64,000 bases of DNA from an uncultured Ruminococcus sp. Its GTDB lineage: Bacteria; Bacillota; Clostridia; Oscillospirales; Ruminococcaceae. The notes beneath the pieces were generated by a model. It was not told where the DNA came from. It worked only from the letters and a program-made list of their open reading frames with translations, and searched no databases. The DNA lies in assembly GCA_902780505.1 (NCBI GenBank), contig CACZFN010000015.1, positions 1 to 64,000 on the forward strand. Direction: 5' to 3'. Below are positions 16,185 through 25,239 of this stretch, piece by piece; within the stretch, counting starts at the first letter, position 1; every line of letters starts with the position of its first letter. The position numbers were made by a program, and so were the translations under genes.

Positions 16185-17933
16185 CTATTGCCAGGTGTTG
16201 GTATTGCCGCCGTTCCATGCCCTGTCGTCGATACCGTCGCCGTCAAGGTCAAGCAGGTTGTCGTCAACACCGTCGCCGTTGTTGTCAGCGAAGTAGTCGT
16301 TCACGCCGTCGCCGTTATTATCCGCATACGGGCCGCCTGTCGTGTGGTCTGCGTCGATATTCGACTTGCCGTATATCTGCTGCTGAAGGATCTGTGCATT
16401 TGCTGTGAAGTCCACGCTCAGGCAGTCAAGTCCGTCGATTATCTGATTTGAGAATGTCCCTGCGGCGGGCACCTGAAGCTGGTTTATTTCATATGACATA
16501 TAGTCAAACGCATTGAGGATAAGCCCTGCAACTTCGTTTTCGGTAATATCCGTCCTTACCTGTGCGGCCACCTTTTCAGCAAGGCTGTCAAGTTCTGAGA
16601 AGGACAGCTTCTTTGCCTTGTTTATCATCTCGATTATAGCTTCACGCTGTCTTTGCGTTCTGCCGTAATCATCACCGCAGCCATATCTTACCCTTGCGTA
16701 AGCAAGCGACTGGTTGCCGTCTAAGTGCATATCAAAGCTGTTGTCTTCTTCGGAATTGTATTCTATTACAGTGTGCGGCCCGAATTCGTCCCAGTAAATG
16801 TCATAGCCGTCCTTGCCGTATTGTTTTAAGTCGATATAGCCCGTATCATGATCGTTTTTGAGATAATTGTTCTGTTCATCAAGCGGCTTCTGCATAGCAA
16901 CTGCTTCCGTGTAGCTGACATTGAAGTCAAGTCCGCCTACAGCTTCAACTATCTCAATGAACGAATAGAAGTTTACTATAACATACCTGTCAATGTTTAT
17001 CGCGTAATCCTGTTGGAGTGTCGCCTCCAGAAGCTCTACACCGCCGTATCCGTATGCCGCATTAAGCTTTGAGGGATTCCACCCGGGGATAAGAGTGTAT
17101 GTATCCCTTAAAAACGATGTCATAGTTATGCGCTTTCTGTTGTCATCAAGTGATATAAGCATCATAACGTCGGTGTTTCCGCGGCTGTCAAGCTCGGTGT
17201 CCCTTATATCCTCACCTATCAGCAGGATATTGAGGACTCCCTCCTCATTCATTATCGAAGCTGCATTCTTGCGAAGTGCTGCCTTTATTCTTTCCTCCTC
17301 TGCCACCTGGTCAACAGTGTCGGAAGATTCCGTGTCTTTTATCACCACATAATTTGAATCCACCTTGCCGTCGTCTGTTTTGAGCAGCCCATGCCACTTG
17401 TGAAGGAACGAGTAGACAACAACAAACAGAATGAATAAGAATATCACAAGTATACCGACAAACACAAGCGCACGCTTTTTCTTCGTCCATTTTTTCTTTT
17501 TCGGCTTTGAAGCTGATACCGAAGAAGCAACTCTGCTGCTTTTTTCTGCCTGATCTTGCTGTCTTGGTGCGGACCTCTGCGGCGGCGGGGACTTCTGTGC
17601 CCTCTGTGCAGGTGCAGGCTTCTGCGGCCTTGCGGGGGCACCCGCACTCTTGCTCTTACCGTCAGGCAGATTTGCGGAACTTACCCTTTCACTGCCTGCC
17701 GTGCCGCTTTTTGCTTCCGCATCTCTGTTTTTAACGTCTATCACAAAATGCTCCTGCGCCGCTATGTTTTCTGCGGCTTCTTCAAGCTTGTGCGGCTTAT
17801 CCTGCCTGGCTTTGTTTATTGCATCCGCCACCTTGAATTGCAAGGTGCTTGAAATATCTTCCTGCTTGTTTTTGAAATGAATATCGGGCATCTCACTGCC
17901 CTGAGGGACTTTTTCGTTTTTATTATCTTCCAT
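16185..17933 (-). CDS. LytR-CpsA-Psr (LCP) family wall-polymer transferase with Asp-rich tail
   Basis: About 582 residues. A long cytoplasmic N-terminus rich in Pro, Lys and Ala (1-155) leads to one transmembrane helix (VFVGILVIFLFILFVVVYSF). The extracellular LCP catalytic domain follows at ~240-430, with RGNTDVMMLISLD, TMTSFLRDTYTLIPG, KLNAAYGYGG and the RVRYG...DYGRTQRQR block. LCP proteins attach teichoic acid or other glycopolymers from lipid carriers to peptidoglycan. Unusually, the C-terminus carries repeated DxNGDGxxD units (NNGDGVNDYF, NNGDGVDDNL, DLDGDGIDDR), like calcium-binding thrombospondin-3 or dockerin loops. Start: GAGGA precedes the ATG at 17933; the upstream TTG is rejected. 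Confidence 0.9.
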   Translation of the reverse strand: MEDNKNEKVPQGSEMPDIHFKNKQEDISSTLQFKVADAINKARQDKPHKLEEAAENIAAQEHFVIDVKNRDAEAKSGTAGSERVSSANLPDGKSKSAGAPARPQKPAPAQRAQKSPPPQRSAPRQQDQAEKSSRVASSVSASKPKKKKWTKKKRALVFVGILVIFLFILFVVVYSFLHKWHGLLKTDDGKVDSNYVVIKDTESSDTVDQVAEEERIKAALRKNAASIMNEEGVLNILLIGEDIRDTELDSRGNTDVMMLISLDDNRKRITMTSFLRDTYTLIPGWNPSKLNAAYGYGGVELLEATLQQDYAINIDRYVIVNFYSFIEIVEAVGGLDFNVSYTEAVAMQKPLDEQNNYLKNDHDTGYIDLKQYGKDGYDIYWDEFGPHTVIEYNSEEDNSFDMHLDGNQSLAYARVRYGCGDDYGRTQRQREAIIEMINKAKKLSFSELDSLAEKVAAQVRTDITENEVAGLILNAFDYMSYEINQLQVPAAGTFSNQIIDGLDCLSVDFTANAQILQQQIYGKSNIDADHTTGGPYADNNGDGVNDYFADNNGDGVDDNLLDLDGDGIDDRAWNGGNTNTWQ

Positions 17934-18163
17934 ATATCTATCCTCAAAAATCAAATTCGGTCTGTCGGAGTAATTCTGCGGTCAAAGTACCGTCTTATCT
18001 ATTATACAGCATTTTTTTAAGCTTTTCAACGATTATTTGTTACAAAATTTCTGACTCAAAACCACGCCTTTTGCAAGAATAAATATAAAATACACCTCTT
18101 TTTCACAATTGCCCCGCTTTTTGATGCTTTTCATCGGGCAATTATGAAAATTGCTGTAATGCC

Positions 18164-18192
18164 TTGAATTATTAACAATTCTGGTGTATAAT
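18164..18192 (+). promoter_or_regulatory. Sigma-A promoter of the diguanylate cyclase operon
   Basis: TTGAAT (18164-18169), 17-bp spacer, TATAAT (18187-18192). It rules out the in-frame ATG at 18184, which lies within the promoter. Confidence 0.75.
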
Positions 18193-18261
18193 AGAAAAGA
18201 AACGGTATTGTACCGGCATTTTAGCTTGTTTAGTATAAAACTGATTAACGGAGAGAATACT

Positions 18262-19767
18262 ATGTCAAAAAAGGATAAAGGCGGCAAAAGCCTTAGGAAT
18301 ATCCGCACTATACAGTCTGCAATGATAGCGGGCTATGCACTGATAGTAATAATTGCTATCACCGTAGTTACACAGTTTGCTGTAAGAAAGACTGATGAAG
18401 TGCTCAAAAACAAAGTAATATCCCTGACCTCGTCCCTCGGCGTACAGATGAAGCTGAATATGCAAAGCTACCTTTCCCGTATGGAAACTATAGCGACACT
18501 TGCTTTCGGTGAGGAGGAAGCGTATACATATGATGCCGCGGACGAGAACAATGACGAATATGAAGCGATCAATAAAGAAAAGGTCATAACCGATAAGCTT
18601 TTCAGCCTCTGTATAATGGAAAACTTTGTCGATTACGGTATCGTATACAGCAATAACCGTACAGTCGGCAAGATATCAAACGCAACACTTACGCATTTCG
18701 GCGACAGGATATTTGACGATCTTTCCTCAATGATATCAAGCCCCCGCAGGAATGACGGCTGGGCTACAGGCTATGACGGTGATTTTAAGAGAGTATATTA
18801 TGTAAAGCGTGTTCATGAGCGTGCGGTGCTTGTAATAAGCTTTTATGCGCACGAGCTTGATTCGGTATTTGATAACCCCGAAGCGCTCAGTGATATGGAT
18901 ATCTCGCTTGTCAATCAGGATTATAATATCCTCTATTCCAAAAACGGCGGTGAGGTAGGTGCGCCGCTTTCGCAGGATATAAGGAGCCGTATCGAAGGGC
19001 AGAGTTCTGCGGCGGTAATGGATAATGATTACCTTGTGTCAGTAAACAGCTGCGGCGACTGGTATGTGGTGTGCTCTATCCCGACAAAGATAATACTTGA
19101 AGAAAAGAACGATATGAAGCGCTATATCTATATGACAGGCATCTTAGCGGCTGTGGCGGCGGCATTTGTGGGGCTGTATCTTTCTATCATACTCACAAAG
19201 CCCGTAAAGAAGCTCGTGGCTTCCCTTGACGATAAAGCAAGGCTCGATATGCTCACGGGAATGCTCAATAAGCTGACCTTTGAGGAGTATGCCAAAAACA
19301 GCTTTGAACGCTCTGTCGATAACGAGTACAGGGCACTTGTTATCCTTGATATCGACGATTTCAAGAGCATAAACGATACCCTGGGCCACGCTGTCGGCGA
19401 TAAAGTGCTCAAAAATGTCGGCAGTATACTTAAAAATATATTCTCAGAGGATGACTATCTCGGCAGGATAGGCGGCGACGAGTTCTGTATACAGGTCAAT
19501 ACAAGGGCCGATACCCTCCCCGAATTCATGGAACACCTCGAGAATAAGTGCAGGGAACTTTGCGCTTCATTCCATAAGATATATGCAGATGATGCCCGTT
19601 CAATGAAGGTGTCCGTAAGCGTGGGTGCGGCTGTTTACCCCGAACACGGCAGGGATTTCGCGGCACTGTATAACGCCTGCGATAAGGCGCTCTACATTTC
19701 AAAGAAGGCAGGCAAGGATACTTATAATTTCTATAATGAGAGTATGGAAGGCGGGGAGGAACAGTGA
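18262..19767 (+). CDS. Membrane-bound diguanylate cyclase (GGDEF)
   Basis: About 501 residues. Transmembrane helix ~22-42 (MIAGYALIVIIAITVVTQF); an extracytoplasmic sensor of ~240 residues with a Cache-like pattern; a second helix ~285-312; then a GGDEF domain with intact GGDEF at 404-408 and LDIDDFKSINDTLGHAVGDKVL. The domain should make cyclic di-GMP from two GTP. No RxxD inhibitory site precedes GGDEF, so product inhibition through that site is unlikely. The start follows ACGGAGAG. The next gene, a sugar-binding lipoprotein, overlaps by 4 bp, suggesting the sensor hears a ligand delivered by that protein. Confidence 0.9.
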   Translation: MSKKDKGGKSLRNIRTIQSAMIAGYALIVIIAITVVTQFAVRKTDEVLKNKVISLTSSLGVQMKLNMQSYLSRMETIATLAFGEEEAYTYDAADENNDEYEAINKEKVITDKLFSLCIMENFVDYGIVYSNNRTVGKISNATLTHFGDRIFDDLSSMISSPRRNDGWATGYDGDFKRVYYVKRVHERAVLVISFYAHELDSVFDNPEALSDMDISLVNQDYNILYSKNGGEVGAPLSQDIRSRIEGQSSAAVMDNDYLVSVNSCGDWYVVCSIPTKIILEEKNDMKRYIYMTGILAAVAAAFVGLYLSIILTKPVKKLVASLDDKARLDMLTGMLNKLTFEEYAKNSFERSVDNEYRALVILDIDDFKSINDTLGHAVGDKVLKNVGSILKNIFSEDDYLGRIGGDEFCIQVNTRADTLPEFMEHLENKCRELCASFHKIYADDARSMKVSVSVGAAVYPEHGRDFAALYNACDKALYISKKAGKDTYNFYNESMEGGEEQ

Positions 19768-21026
19768 TAAAAAGATTATTGGCACTTTTCCTTTCGGCAG
19801 CGTTTGCGGGGCTTTGTGCCTGCGGTGATGAACAGGTCATACATGAACAGGCCGAGCAGACCGAGATAACCCTTTCATGGTGGGGAAATGATGCAAGAAA
19901 CGAATATACCCTTGCCGCAGTTGCGAAGTTTGAGGAAAAATACCCCGATATAAAAGTGAAATGCAGCTACTCGGAATGGTCAGGCTATGAAGCAAGAAGC
20001 AAGGTACAGATGGTTTCGGGCACTGAAGCAGACGTTATGCAGATAAACGTCGGGTGGCTCGGGCAGTATTCTTCGGACGGCGAGGGATATTATGATATCG
20101 AAAAGCTGAGTGAATATGTAGACCTTGAGAGTTTCCCCGGAGAGATACTTGAATACGGCAGAAGGAACGGTGTTCTCAACGCTGTTCCTATCGCTATGAA
20201 CGCACAGACGCTTTATATAAACAAAACTGTCTATAAAAAATACGGGCTTGATGTCCCGAAAACGTGGGATGACCTCTTTGAAGCCGCAAAGGTAATGGAA
20301 AAGGACGGCGTTTACCCGATATCTGGGGCGTCAAAGAGTGTTTTCCTGTATGTTCTTGCATACTGTGAACAGCAAAACGGAAAGACATTCTTTAACGAGA
20401 ATAATGAGATCACCTTTGATGAGAGCGACTTTAAGATGATGATAGAATTCTATAACAGGCTTGTAAAGGAAAACGTAATGCCCAAAGTTGAGGACTATCA
20501 GCGCTATAATATCGACAGCGGCGTTTATGCGGGAACCATCGCCTGGGTAAGTGATGCGATAAACTATAATACCGGCGCTATGGACGCGGGGTTTGAGGTC
20601 ATTCCTGCTGATTATACTGTGTTTGACGGTATGGCAAGCGGTACAGGCTGGTATGCAAAGCCTGCAACACTTTATGCGATAAGCAAGGATACCGAACACC
20701 CGAGAGAAGCCGCACTGCTGCTTGATTTTATGCTCAACAGTCCCGAGTGGGCTGAGCTTCAGGGCTTGGAAAAGGGTATACCGTTGAGCCGTGAAGCAAG
20801 GAATTACCTTGACAGCTGCGGGCAGCTGTCAGGCCTGCAATATGATGCTTCGCTTTTAATGGAAACGAACAGCGAGATAAAGCCTATGAACCCGCTTGTC
20901 GAAAATACTGACCTTATTGACGGCTTTATAGAGGTATGTGACCTTGTGCTTTTTGATAAGAGCACATCGGAAGAAGCCGCCGTATCACTTTACAAAAAAT
21001 ACAAGGAAAAGTATGCATTTGAATAG
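19764..21026 (+). CDS. Extracellular solute-binding lipoprotein (family 1, sugar type)
   Basis: 420 residues, GTG start within GTGA shared with the previous stop codon. Signal peptide with lipobox L-C-A-C (lipidated Cys20), then the fold of carbohydrate-binding ABC receptors: TLSWWGNDARNEYTLAAVAKFEEKYPDIKVK and, mid-protein, NAQTLYINKTVYKKYGLDVPKTWDDLFEAAK. It would be anchored to the outer face of the membrane. No permease or ATPase gene is near, and translational coupling to the diguanylate cyclase suggests signalling, or a dual role, rather than transport alone. The sugar is not predictable, though aldose-rich plant glycans fit the neighbourhood. Confidence 0.9.
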   Translation: MIKRLLALFLSAAFAGLCACGDEQVIHEQAEQTEITLSWWGNDARNEYTLAAVAKFEEKYPDIKVKCSYSEWSGYEARSKVQMVSGTEADVMQINVGWLGQYSSDGEGYYDIEKLSEYVDLESFPGEILEYGRRNGVLNAVPIAMNAQTLYINKTVYKKYGLDVPKTWDDLFEAAKVMEKDGVYPISGASKSVFLYVLAYCEQQNGKTFFNENNEITFDESDFKMMIEFYNRLVKENVMPKVEDYQRYNIDSGVYAGTIAWVSDAINYNTGAMDAGFEVIPADYTVFDGMASGTGWYAKPATLYAISKDTEHPREAALLLDFMLNSPEWAELQGLEKGIPLSREARNYLDSCGQLSGLQYDASLLMETNSEIKPMNPLVENTDLIDGFIEVCDLVLFDKSTSEEAAVSLYKKYKEKYAFE

Positions 21027-21031
21027 CTTAT

Positions 21032-21063
21032 GCCCGTGGGGATATTCCCTACGGGCTTTTTTT
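21032..21063 (+). terminator. Terminator of the cyclase/binding-protein operon
   Basis: GCCCGTGGGG / CCCTACGGGC with loop ATATT, followed by seven T. Confidence 0.85.
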
Positions 21064-21075
21064 ATGCTGCGGGGC

Positions 21076-21104
21076 TTTACAAGTTACTGCGCTTATGCTA
21101 AAAT
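21076..21104 (+). promoter_or_regulatory. Promoter of the AraC-family gene
   Basis: TTTACA (21076-21081), 17-bp spacer, TAAAAT (21099-21104), 20 bp before the start codon. Confidence 0.6.
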
Positions 21105-21124
21105 AATAAGAGGGAGGCGGTAAA

Positions 21125-21934
21125 ATGACAAATGCACTCTACCCTGTAATAGCAAGGCAGGCTGAATTGCCTATGTACCTTACAGGGGTTGGGGAAAACA
21201 GCCCGGAATACCATGTCAGGCGTGAAAGCGGGCTTGTGTCGCATCAGCTGCTTATCACCACAGACGGCGAGGGCGTGCTTGAAGCCGGCGGGCAGACGTA
21301 CAGGCTTGATAAGGGCAGCATTTTTTATATAGCGCCGTCGGTGCCGCACGAGTATTACCCGAACGAAGGAGGCTGGCATGACCTTTGGCTTGTGTTTCGG
21401 GGCGGGCAGATAGATGCACTTATGAAAAGCATGGGGTTTGACGGTACGGCTGTTGTTCATGGGGCGGATATATCGGCGCTGAAGGCACTGCATACCCTTA
21501 TTATGAAAGCCGCAGGCGATCCTGTTTCGGGCGGTGAAAGGTGTTCATTGCTTTTATATGAATTTATACTTGAAGCAAGGCGCGCTATGGGCATATCGGA
21601 TCAGCTTCAGGGCGGTGACGGTATTGCACAAAGTGCGGTGAGGTATATAAATGAACACTTTTCAAAGGATATAACCCTTGAAGAATTATCGTCGCTTTCG
21701 GGGGTGAGTATGCAGCATTTTTGCAGGGTGTTCAGGGCACATACGGGTATGCGGCCTATGGAATACCTCGCAAACAGACGTATCAGCGAAGCAAAGCTTT
21801 TACTTGTGACAACAGATGCCCCCGTCAGCAGGATCGCCGGGGAAGCAGGTTTCAGTGACCAGAATTATTTCGGTATAGTTTTCAAGCGTTTTACAGGCCT
21901 TACCCCTACAAGTTTCCGCAGGCAGAGAAGATAA
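21125..21934 (+). CDS. AraC-family transcriptional regulator
   Basis: 269 residues. An N-terminal cupin-like ligand domain (LLITTDGEGVLEAGG, GSIFYIAPSVPHEYYP, ~40-80) precedes two C-terminal helix-turn-helix units (HFSKDITLEELSSLSGVSMQHFCRVF and RIAGEAGFSDQNYFGIVFKRFTG). Such proteins sense sugars and switch on glycan-use genes. The GH59 glycosidase gene starts about 110 bp downstream behind its own promoter and is the obvious target. GGGAGG precedes the ATG. Confidence 0.9.
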   Translation: MTNALYPVIARQAELPMYLTGVGENSPEYHVRRESGLVSHQLLITTDGEGVLEAGGQTYRLDKGSIFYIAPSVPHEYYPNEGGWHDLWLVFRGGQIDALMKSMGFDGTAVVHGADISALKALHTLIMKAAGDPVSGGERCSLLLYEFILEARRAMGISDQLQGGDGIAQSAVRYINEHFSKDITLEELSSLSGVSMQHFCRVFRAHTGMRPMEYLANRRISEAKLLLVTTDAPVSRIAGEAGFSDQNYFGIVFKRFTGLTPTSFRRQRR

Positions 21935-21975
21935 AGGCAGTGTTCATATTATAAGAAAATGATATAAATTTCAGA

Positions 21976-22004
21976 TTGAAATATAACCCCCTCGGTGCTA
22001 TACT
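21976..22004 (+). promoter_or_regulatory. Promoter of the GH59 gene
   Basis: TTGAAA (21976-21981), 17-bp spacer, TATACT (21999-22004). TATAGCGCCGAAA follows; no clear AraC half-sites were recognised. Confidence 0.65.
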
Positions 22005-22042
22005 TTTTATAGCGCCGAAATTTTTTGAAAGGGGCAGATAAT

Positions 22043-24682
22043 ATGAATGTACTCAAAAGAATAGCCGCCGCAGCACTTGCACTTGTTTTTTCAGCAGGTG
22101 TTGCCCCGATAAACAAAGCGATCGCCGAAGCCGGAGATTCCACGGATATAGTTATCGACGGAAGTAAGGCGAATACAGCTGAGAATATGCTTTTTCGCGG
22201 AAACGGCATGGTATCGGCAAATAATTCCTCACGCCTGCTGCTTGATTATAAGGAGAAAAACCCTGATGCGTATGATGAGATACTGCGCCTGCTTTTCGGA
22301 GAGGACGGGCTTAACATCAACCACCTTAAAATAGAAATGGGTGCTGATATAAATTCATCATCAGGCACAGAGCCGTCTGTAAAAAGAACAGAGGATGAAA
22401 AGGCTGATGTCACACGAGGTGCGGGCTTTGCGCTTGCAGCAGATGCAAAGAAGATAAACCCTGACCTTACCCTTGATATGCTATGGTGGAGTGAGCCTAA
22501 GTGGATAGACAACAGTGATGACAAATACGCGGCAAGATATAAATGGTATAAGGAAACACTTGATGCGGCATATGAAGTTTATGGGCTTGAATTTGATTAT
22601 GTGAGTTCAACTCAGAATGAAAGAAAGTATGATGCCGACTGGATAAAGTATCTGTCACGTCACCTTAAAGATGAAGATACGGCACCTTATGATTATTCAA
22701 AGATAAAGATAGTTGCGGGCGACGAGGTCTGCACATGGGGCATAGCTGATGAGATGCTAAAAGACAAAGAACTGCTTGATGCGATAGATGCAGTCGGCAG
22801 CCATTACACAAGCTGGGCAACTGACAATGCAAAGAAGCTTGCAAGTGATTACGGCAAGGAACTGTGGTTCAGTGAGGGCAGCTCTCCTATGGAATATGCA
22901 AAGGGAACTTACCGCTATGACAGCTCGGGCACAGGGCTTTCGGAGATAAACGGTATGCTTGATATCGCCAACCGATTTATAACAATGTATTCGGGCGGGC
23001 TTATGACACTTTACGAATACCAGCCCGCAGTTGCTTCATATTATGACGGCGCTACCTACACACAGAAGCAGCTTATTCTTGCAAATGAACCGTGGAGTGG
23101 CTATTATGAACTTGACGGCGGTTTTTATATGGGGCTGCATTTTTCACAGTTTATCAAAAAGGGCTGGGCGTTTATAGACGGCGCCTGCTCCGGCGACGGC
23201 AAGGCAGGCGGCGACGGCCATGCTATAGTTGATGCACACTACAGCTATATGACTGCCGCTGATATGCAGACGGGAGATTATTCTACTGTTATAACAAACA
23301 CTACCGATACCCCTATAACATACAATTTTACAGTAAAAGAGCTTGATAAAGCGGGCAGTGATGTTTATGTGTGGGAAACAAAAGGCGCCGGCAGCGGTGA
23401 TTACGACGAGAACTATTTTAAAAAGCGTGAAGTGATAACGCCTGAAAAAACAGGTGAGGTGTACACCTACAGTGTTACTGTAGAACCTTATTCGCTTGTT
23501 ACCGTATCGACACTTGAAAACGAAGAAAAGGACTATACAGTAAACAGGCAGAGCACACTTCTGAGCCTGCCGTATTATGATAAGCTTGAAGGCGCACAAA
23601 GGCTTTCTTCACGTGGGGGAGCACCATTATACACCACCGACGAGGGCGGTGCTTTTGAGATAGTAACCCTTGATGACGGCACAGATGCACTTATGCAGAT
23701 GATAACTAAGGACATAAAGGCGCGTGAATGGGGCGGTACACCCAAGCCTGTAACAAATTTCGGTGACGACAGGTGGTTCGATTACAGTGTATCTGCTGAG
23801 GTGATGCTTGAAAAGACTGACGAGAGTGACAAAAACTATGCAGGCATAGGCCTGCGCTATAATCTTGCGGATATGGGACAAAGCGGTTACTGGCTCTGTC
23901 TTTTTGAAAACGGCAAGTGGGCACTTATGAAAAACAAAAACGCTTTACAGACCGGTGAGTGTGATATCAAGGAAGGCTTTAATCTGCTTAAACTTGAAGC
24001 GCAAAACAGCAATGTAAAAGCCTATATTAATGATTCTTTAGTGACAGAGTACACAGAGCAGGTGGACAGCCCTGTGCTTTCGGCGGGCAGGGCGGCATTT
24101 TACAGCGAATACCATAACAACTGCTTCAGAAACCTGAGCATTGAGCCGACAGGTGAGGACTACGCTATAGAAAGATACGACGAGACCGAGCCGCTTTTAA
24201 GCTATACGGGGCAGTGGGAGCATAACTGTATGTCAAGCTTCAGGAATTACAAGCGCACTATTTCGACAGCATCGGCGGGGGCGCAGGCAGAGCTTGACTT
24301 TGAAGGCACAGGCTTTGCACTTTGCGGTGAAAGCGGTGAAGGTGTTATAGCAGTCAGCATTGACGGCGGTGAGGAGATAGAAGTACCCACACCGAAAACA
24401 GGTCCGCGTGAAGTTTCGTATCTTCTCGACGGGCTTGAAAAGGGTGAGCATAAAGCCATAATAAAAGTCATTTCGGGGGAATTTGCGCTTGATTCTGTAA
24501 TGATAAAGGGTGCACCCGAAAAGGTTTTGCCGCAGCAGGAGGACACAGCGGCTTATACAGACGGCGGTAAAGCCGAAAAAGGCGGCAGCAGGAAAGCTCT
24601 GGCGATAGGTGCAGCTGTGGCTGGTGCAGGTGCAGCGGCATTTCTTTATGCAAGAAGCCGTAAAAAGCGTAAAGCACAGTGA
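22043..24682 (+). CDS. Membrane/wall-anchored GH59 (galactocerebrosidase-like) glycoside hydrolase
   Basis: About 879 residues. The signal peptide is followed by a catalytic barrel that matches animal galactocerebrosidase motifs: GNGMVSANNSSRLLLDY, KIEMGADINSSSGTEPS, STQNERKYDADWIK with acid/base Glu193, and ELWFSEGSSP with nucleophile Glu278. A concanavalin-like module follows (~500-690, GGAFEIVTLDDG...WGGTPKPVTNFGDDRW), then a ~130-residue beta region, and finally a hydrophobic helix with basic tail RSRKKRKAQ that would keep it on the cell surface. GH59 enzymes release beta-linked galactose. The bacterial substrate could be arabinogalactan or host glycolipid. Start: GAAAGGGG fits the ATG at 22043, not TTG 22025. 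Confidence 0.82.
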   Translation: MNVLKRIAAAALALVFSAGVAPINKAIAEAGDSTDIVIDGSKANTAENMLFRGNGMVSANNSSRLLLDYKEKNPDAYDEILRLLFGEDGLNINHLKIEMGADINSSSGTEPSVKRTEDEKADVTRGAGFALAADAKKINPDLTLDMLWWSEPKWIDNSDDKYAARYKWYKETLDAAYEVYGLEFDYVSSTQNERKYDADWIKYLSRHLKDEDTAPYDYSKIKIVAGDEVCTWGIADEMLKDKELLDAIDAVGSHYTSWATDNAKKLASDYGKELWFSEGSSPMEYAKGTYRYDSSGTGLSEINGMLDIANRFITMYSGGLMTLYEYQPAVASYYDGATYTQKQLILANEPWSGYYELDGGFYMGLHFSQFIKKGWAFIDGACSGDGKAGGDGHAIVDAHYSYMTAADMQTGDYSTVITNTTDTPITYNFTVKELDKAGSDVYVWETKGAGSGDYDENYFKKREVITPEKTGEVYTYSVTVEPYSLVTVSTLENEEKDYTVNRQSTLLSLPYYDKLEGAQRLSSRGGAPLYTTDEGGAFEIVTLDDGTDALMQMITKDIKAREWGGTPKPVTNFGDDRWFDYSVSAEVMLEKTDESDKNYAGIGLRYNLADMGQSGYWLCLFENGKWALMKNKNALQTGECDIKEGFNLLKLEAQNSNVKAYINDSLVTEYTEQVDSPVLSAGRAAFYSEYHNNCFRNLSIEPTGEDYAIERYDETEPLLSYTGQWEHNCMSSFRNYKRTISTASAGAQAELDFEGTGFALCGESGEGVIAVSIDGGEEIEVPTPKTGPREVSYLLDGLEKGEHKAIIKVISGEFALDSVMIKGAPEKVLPQQEDTAAYTDGGKAEKGGSRKALAIGAAVAGAGAAAFLYARSRKKRKAQ

Positions 24683-24689
24683 TATACAT

Positions 24690-24712
24690 AACGGGCGGGA
24701 AACCGCCCGCTT
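24690..24712 (+). terminator. Terminator hairpin, first copy
   Basis: GCGGGCGG-type arms around GAAA (ACGGGCGG/CCGCCCGCT). The 23 bases 24690-24712 recur exactly at 24884-24906, one on each side of repeat copy C. Confidence 0.6.
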
Positions 24713-24715
24713 CTG

Positions 24716-24883
24716 CTTGTCGCAAAACTTTGTTTTTGTGATGCGCGCAAAATGAAGTGAAAACTCTCAAATGCTGTCCACGCCTTATTTTGGGGGCTTT
24801 CCCTGTCTGCGCAGCAGACAAGTGCCCCCCAAACCCCTTCGGATATGCATTCATCAAAAAATACTGCTTTATCAACAGTCTGA
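24716..24883 (+). repeat. Intergenic repeat family, copy C
   Basis: Contains AGTGAAAACTC, GCTGTCCACGCCTTATTTTG, GTCTGCGCAGCAGAC, AAACCCCTTCGGATATGCAT and CTGCTTTATCAACAGTCTGA. It lies exactly between two identical 23-bp terminator hairpins, consistent with an insertion that duplicated, or recombined through, the terminator. Confidence 0.75.
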
Positions 24884-24906
24884 AACGGGCGGGAAACCGC
24901 CCGCTT
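24884..24906 (+). terminator. Terminator hairpin, second copy
   Basis: Exact 23-bp duplicate of 24690-24712, here followed by TTGTTTTCTTTT, a better T-run than the first copy has. Confidence 0.65.
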
Positions 24907-25036
24907 GTTTTCTTTTCGCTTTTATGGTAGCATCAAAAAGTGTTATTGTAAATGCAAAAAGCGATAAACTTTGTGCCTGATGATATGCAACTGCTGTACA
25001 GGGAAGATAATGATGACAGAAACACGATTTTTTTAC

Positions 25037-25065
25037 TTGACAAATACTGAAAAAAGTGGTATAAT
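25037..25065 (+). promoter_or_regulatory. Promoter of tRNA-Gly
   Basis: Perfect TTGACA (25037-25042), 17-bp spacer, perfect TATAAT (25060-25065), 17 bp before the mature 5' end. Confidence 0.85.
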
Positions 25066-25081
25066 ATCTGTTGTGATAAAT

Positions 25082-25156
25082 GCAGATATAGTATAGCGGT
25101 CATTATTTCAGTTTCCCAAACTGAGGATGCGGGTTCGACTCCCGTTATCTGCTCCA
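25082..25156 (+). tRNA. tRNA-Gly(CCC)
   Basis: Acceptor GCAGATA pairs perfectly with TATCTGC. The anticodon arm TCAGT-TTCCCAA-ACTGA carries CCC. The T arm is GCGGG-TTCGACT-CCCGT, and CCA is encoded. The 75-base length and D-arm bases fit glycine tRNA. It reads GGG codons. Confidence 0.92.
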
Positions 25157-25158
25157 TA

Positions 25159-25190
25159 TAAGCCTCGCAGCGATCGCGGGGCTTTTTGTT
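25159..25190 (+). terminator. Terminator of tRNA-Gly
   Basis: GCCTCGC / GCGGGGC stem, then TTTTTGTTTTT. Confidence 0.75.
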
Positions 25191-25239
25191 TTTAAAACTG
25201 CGCGCTCAAATCATATCTTTACAGAATACGGTCATCTCT

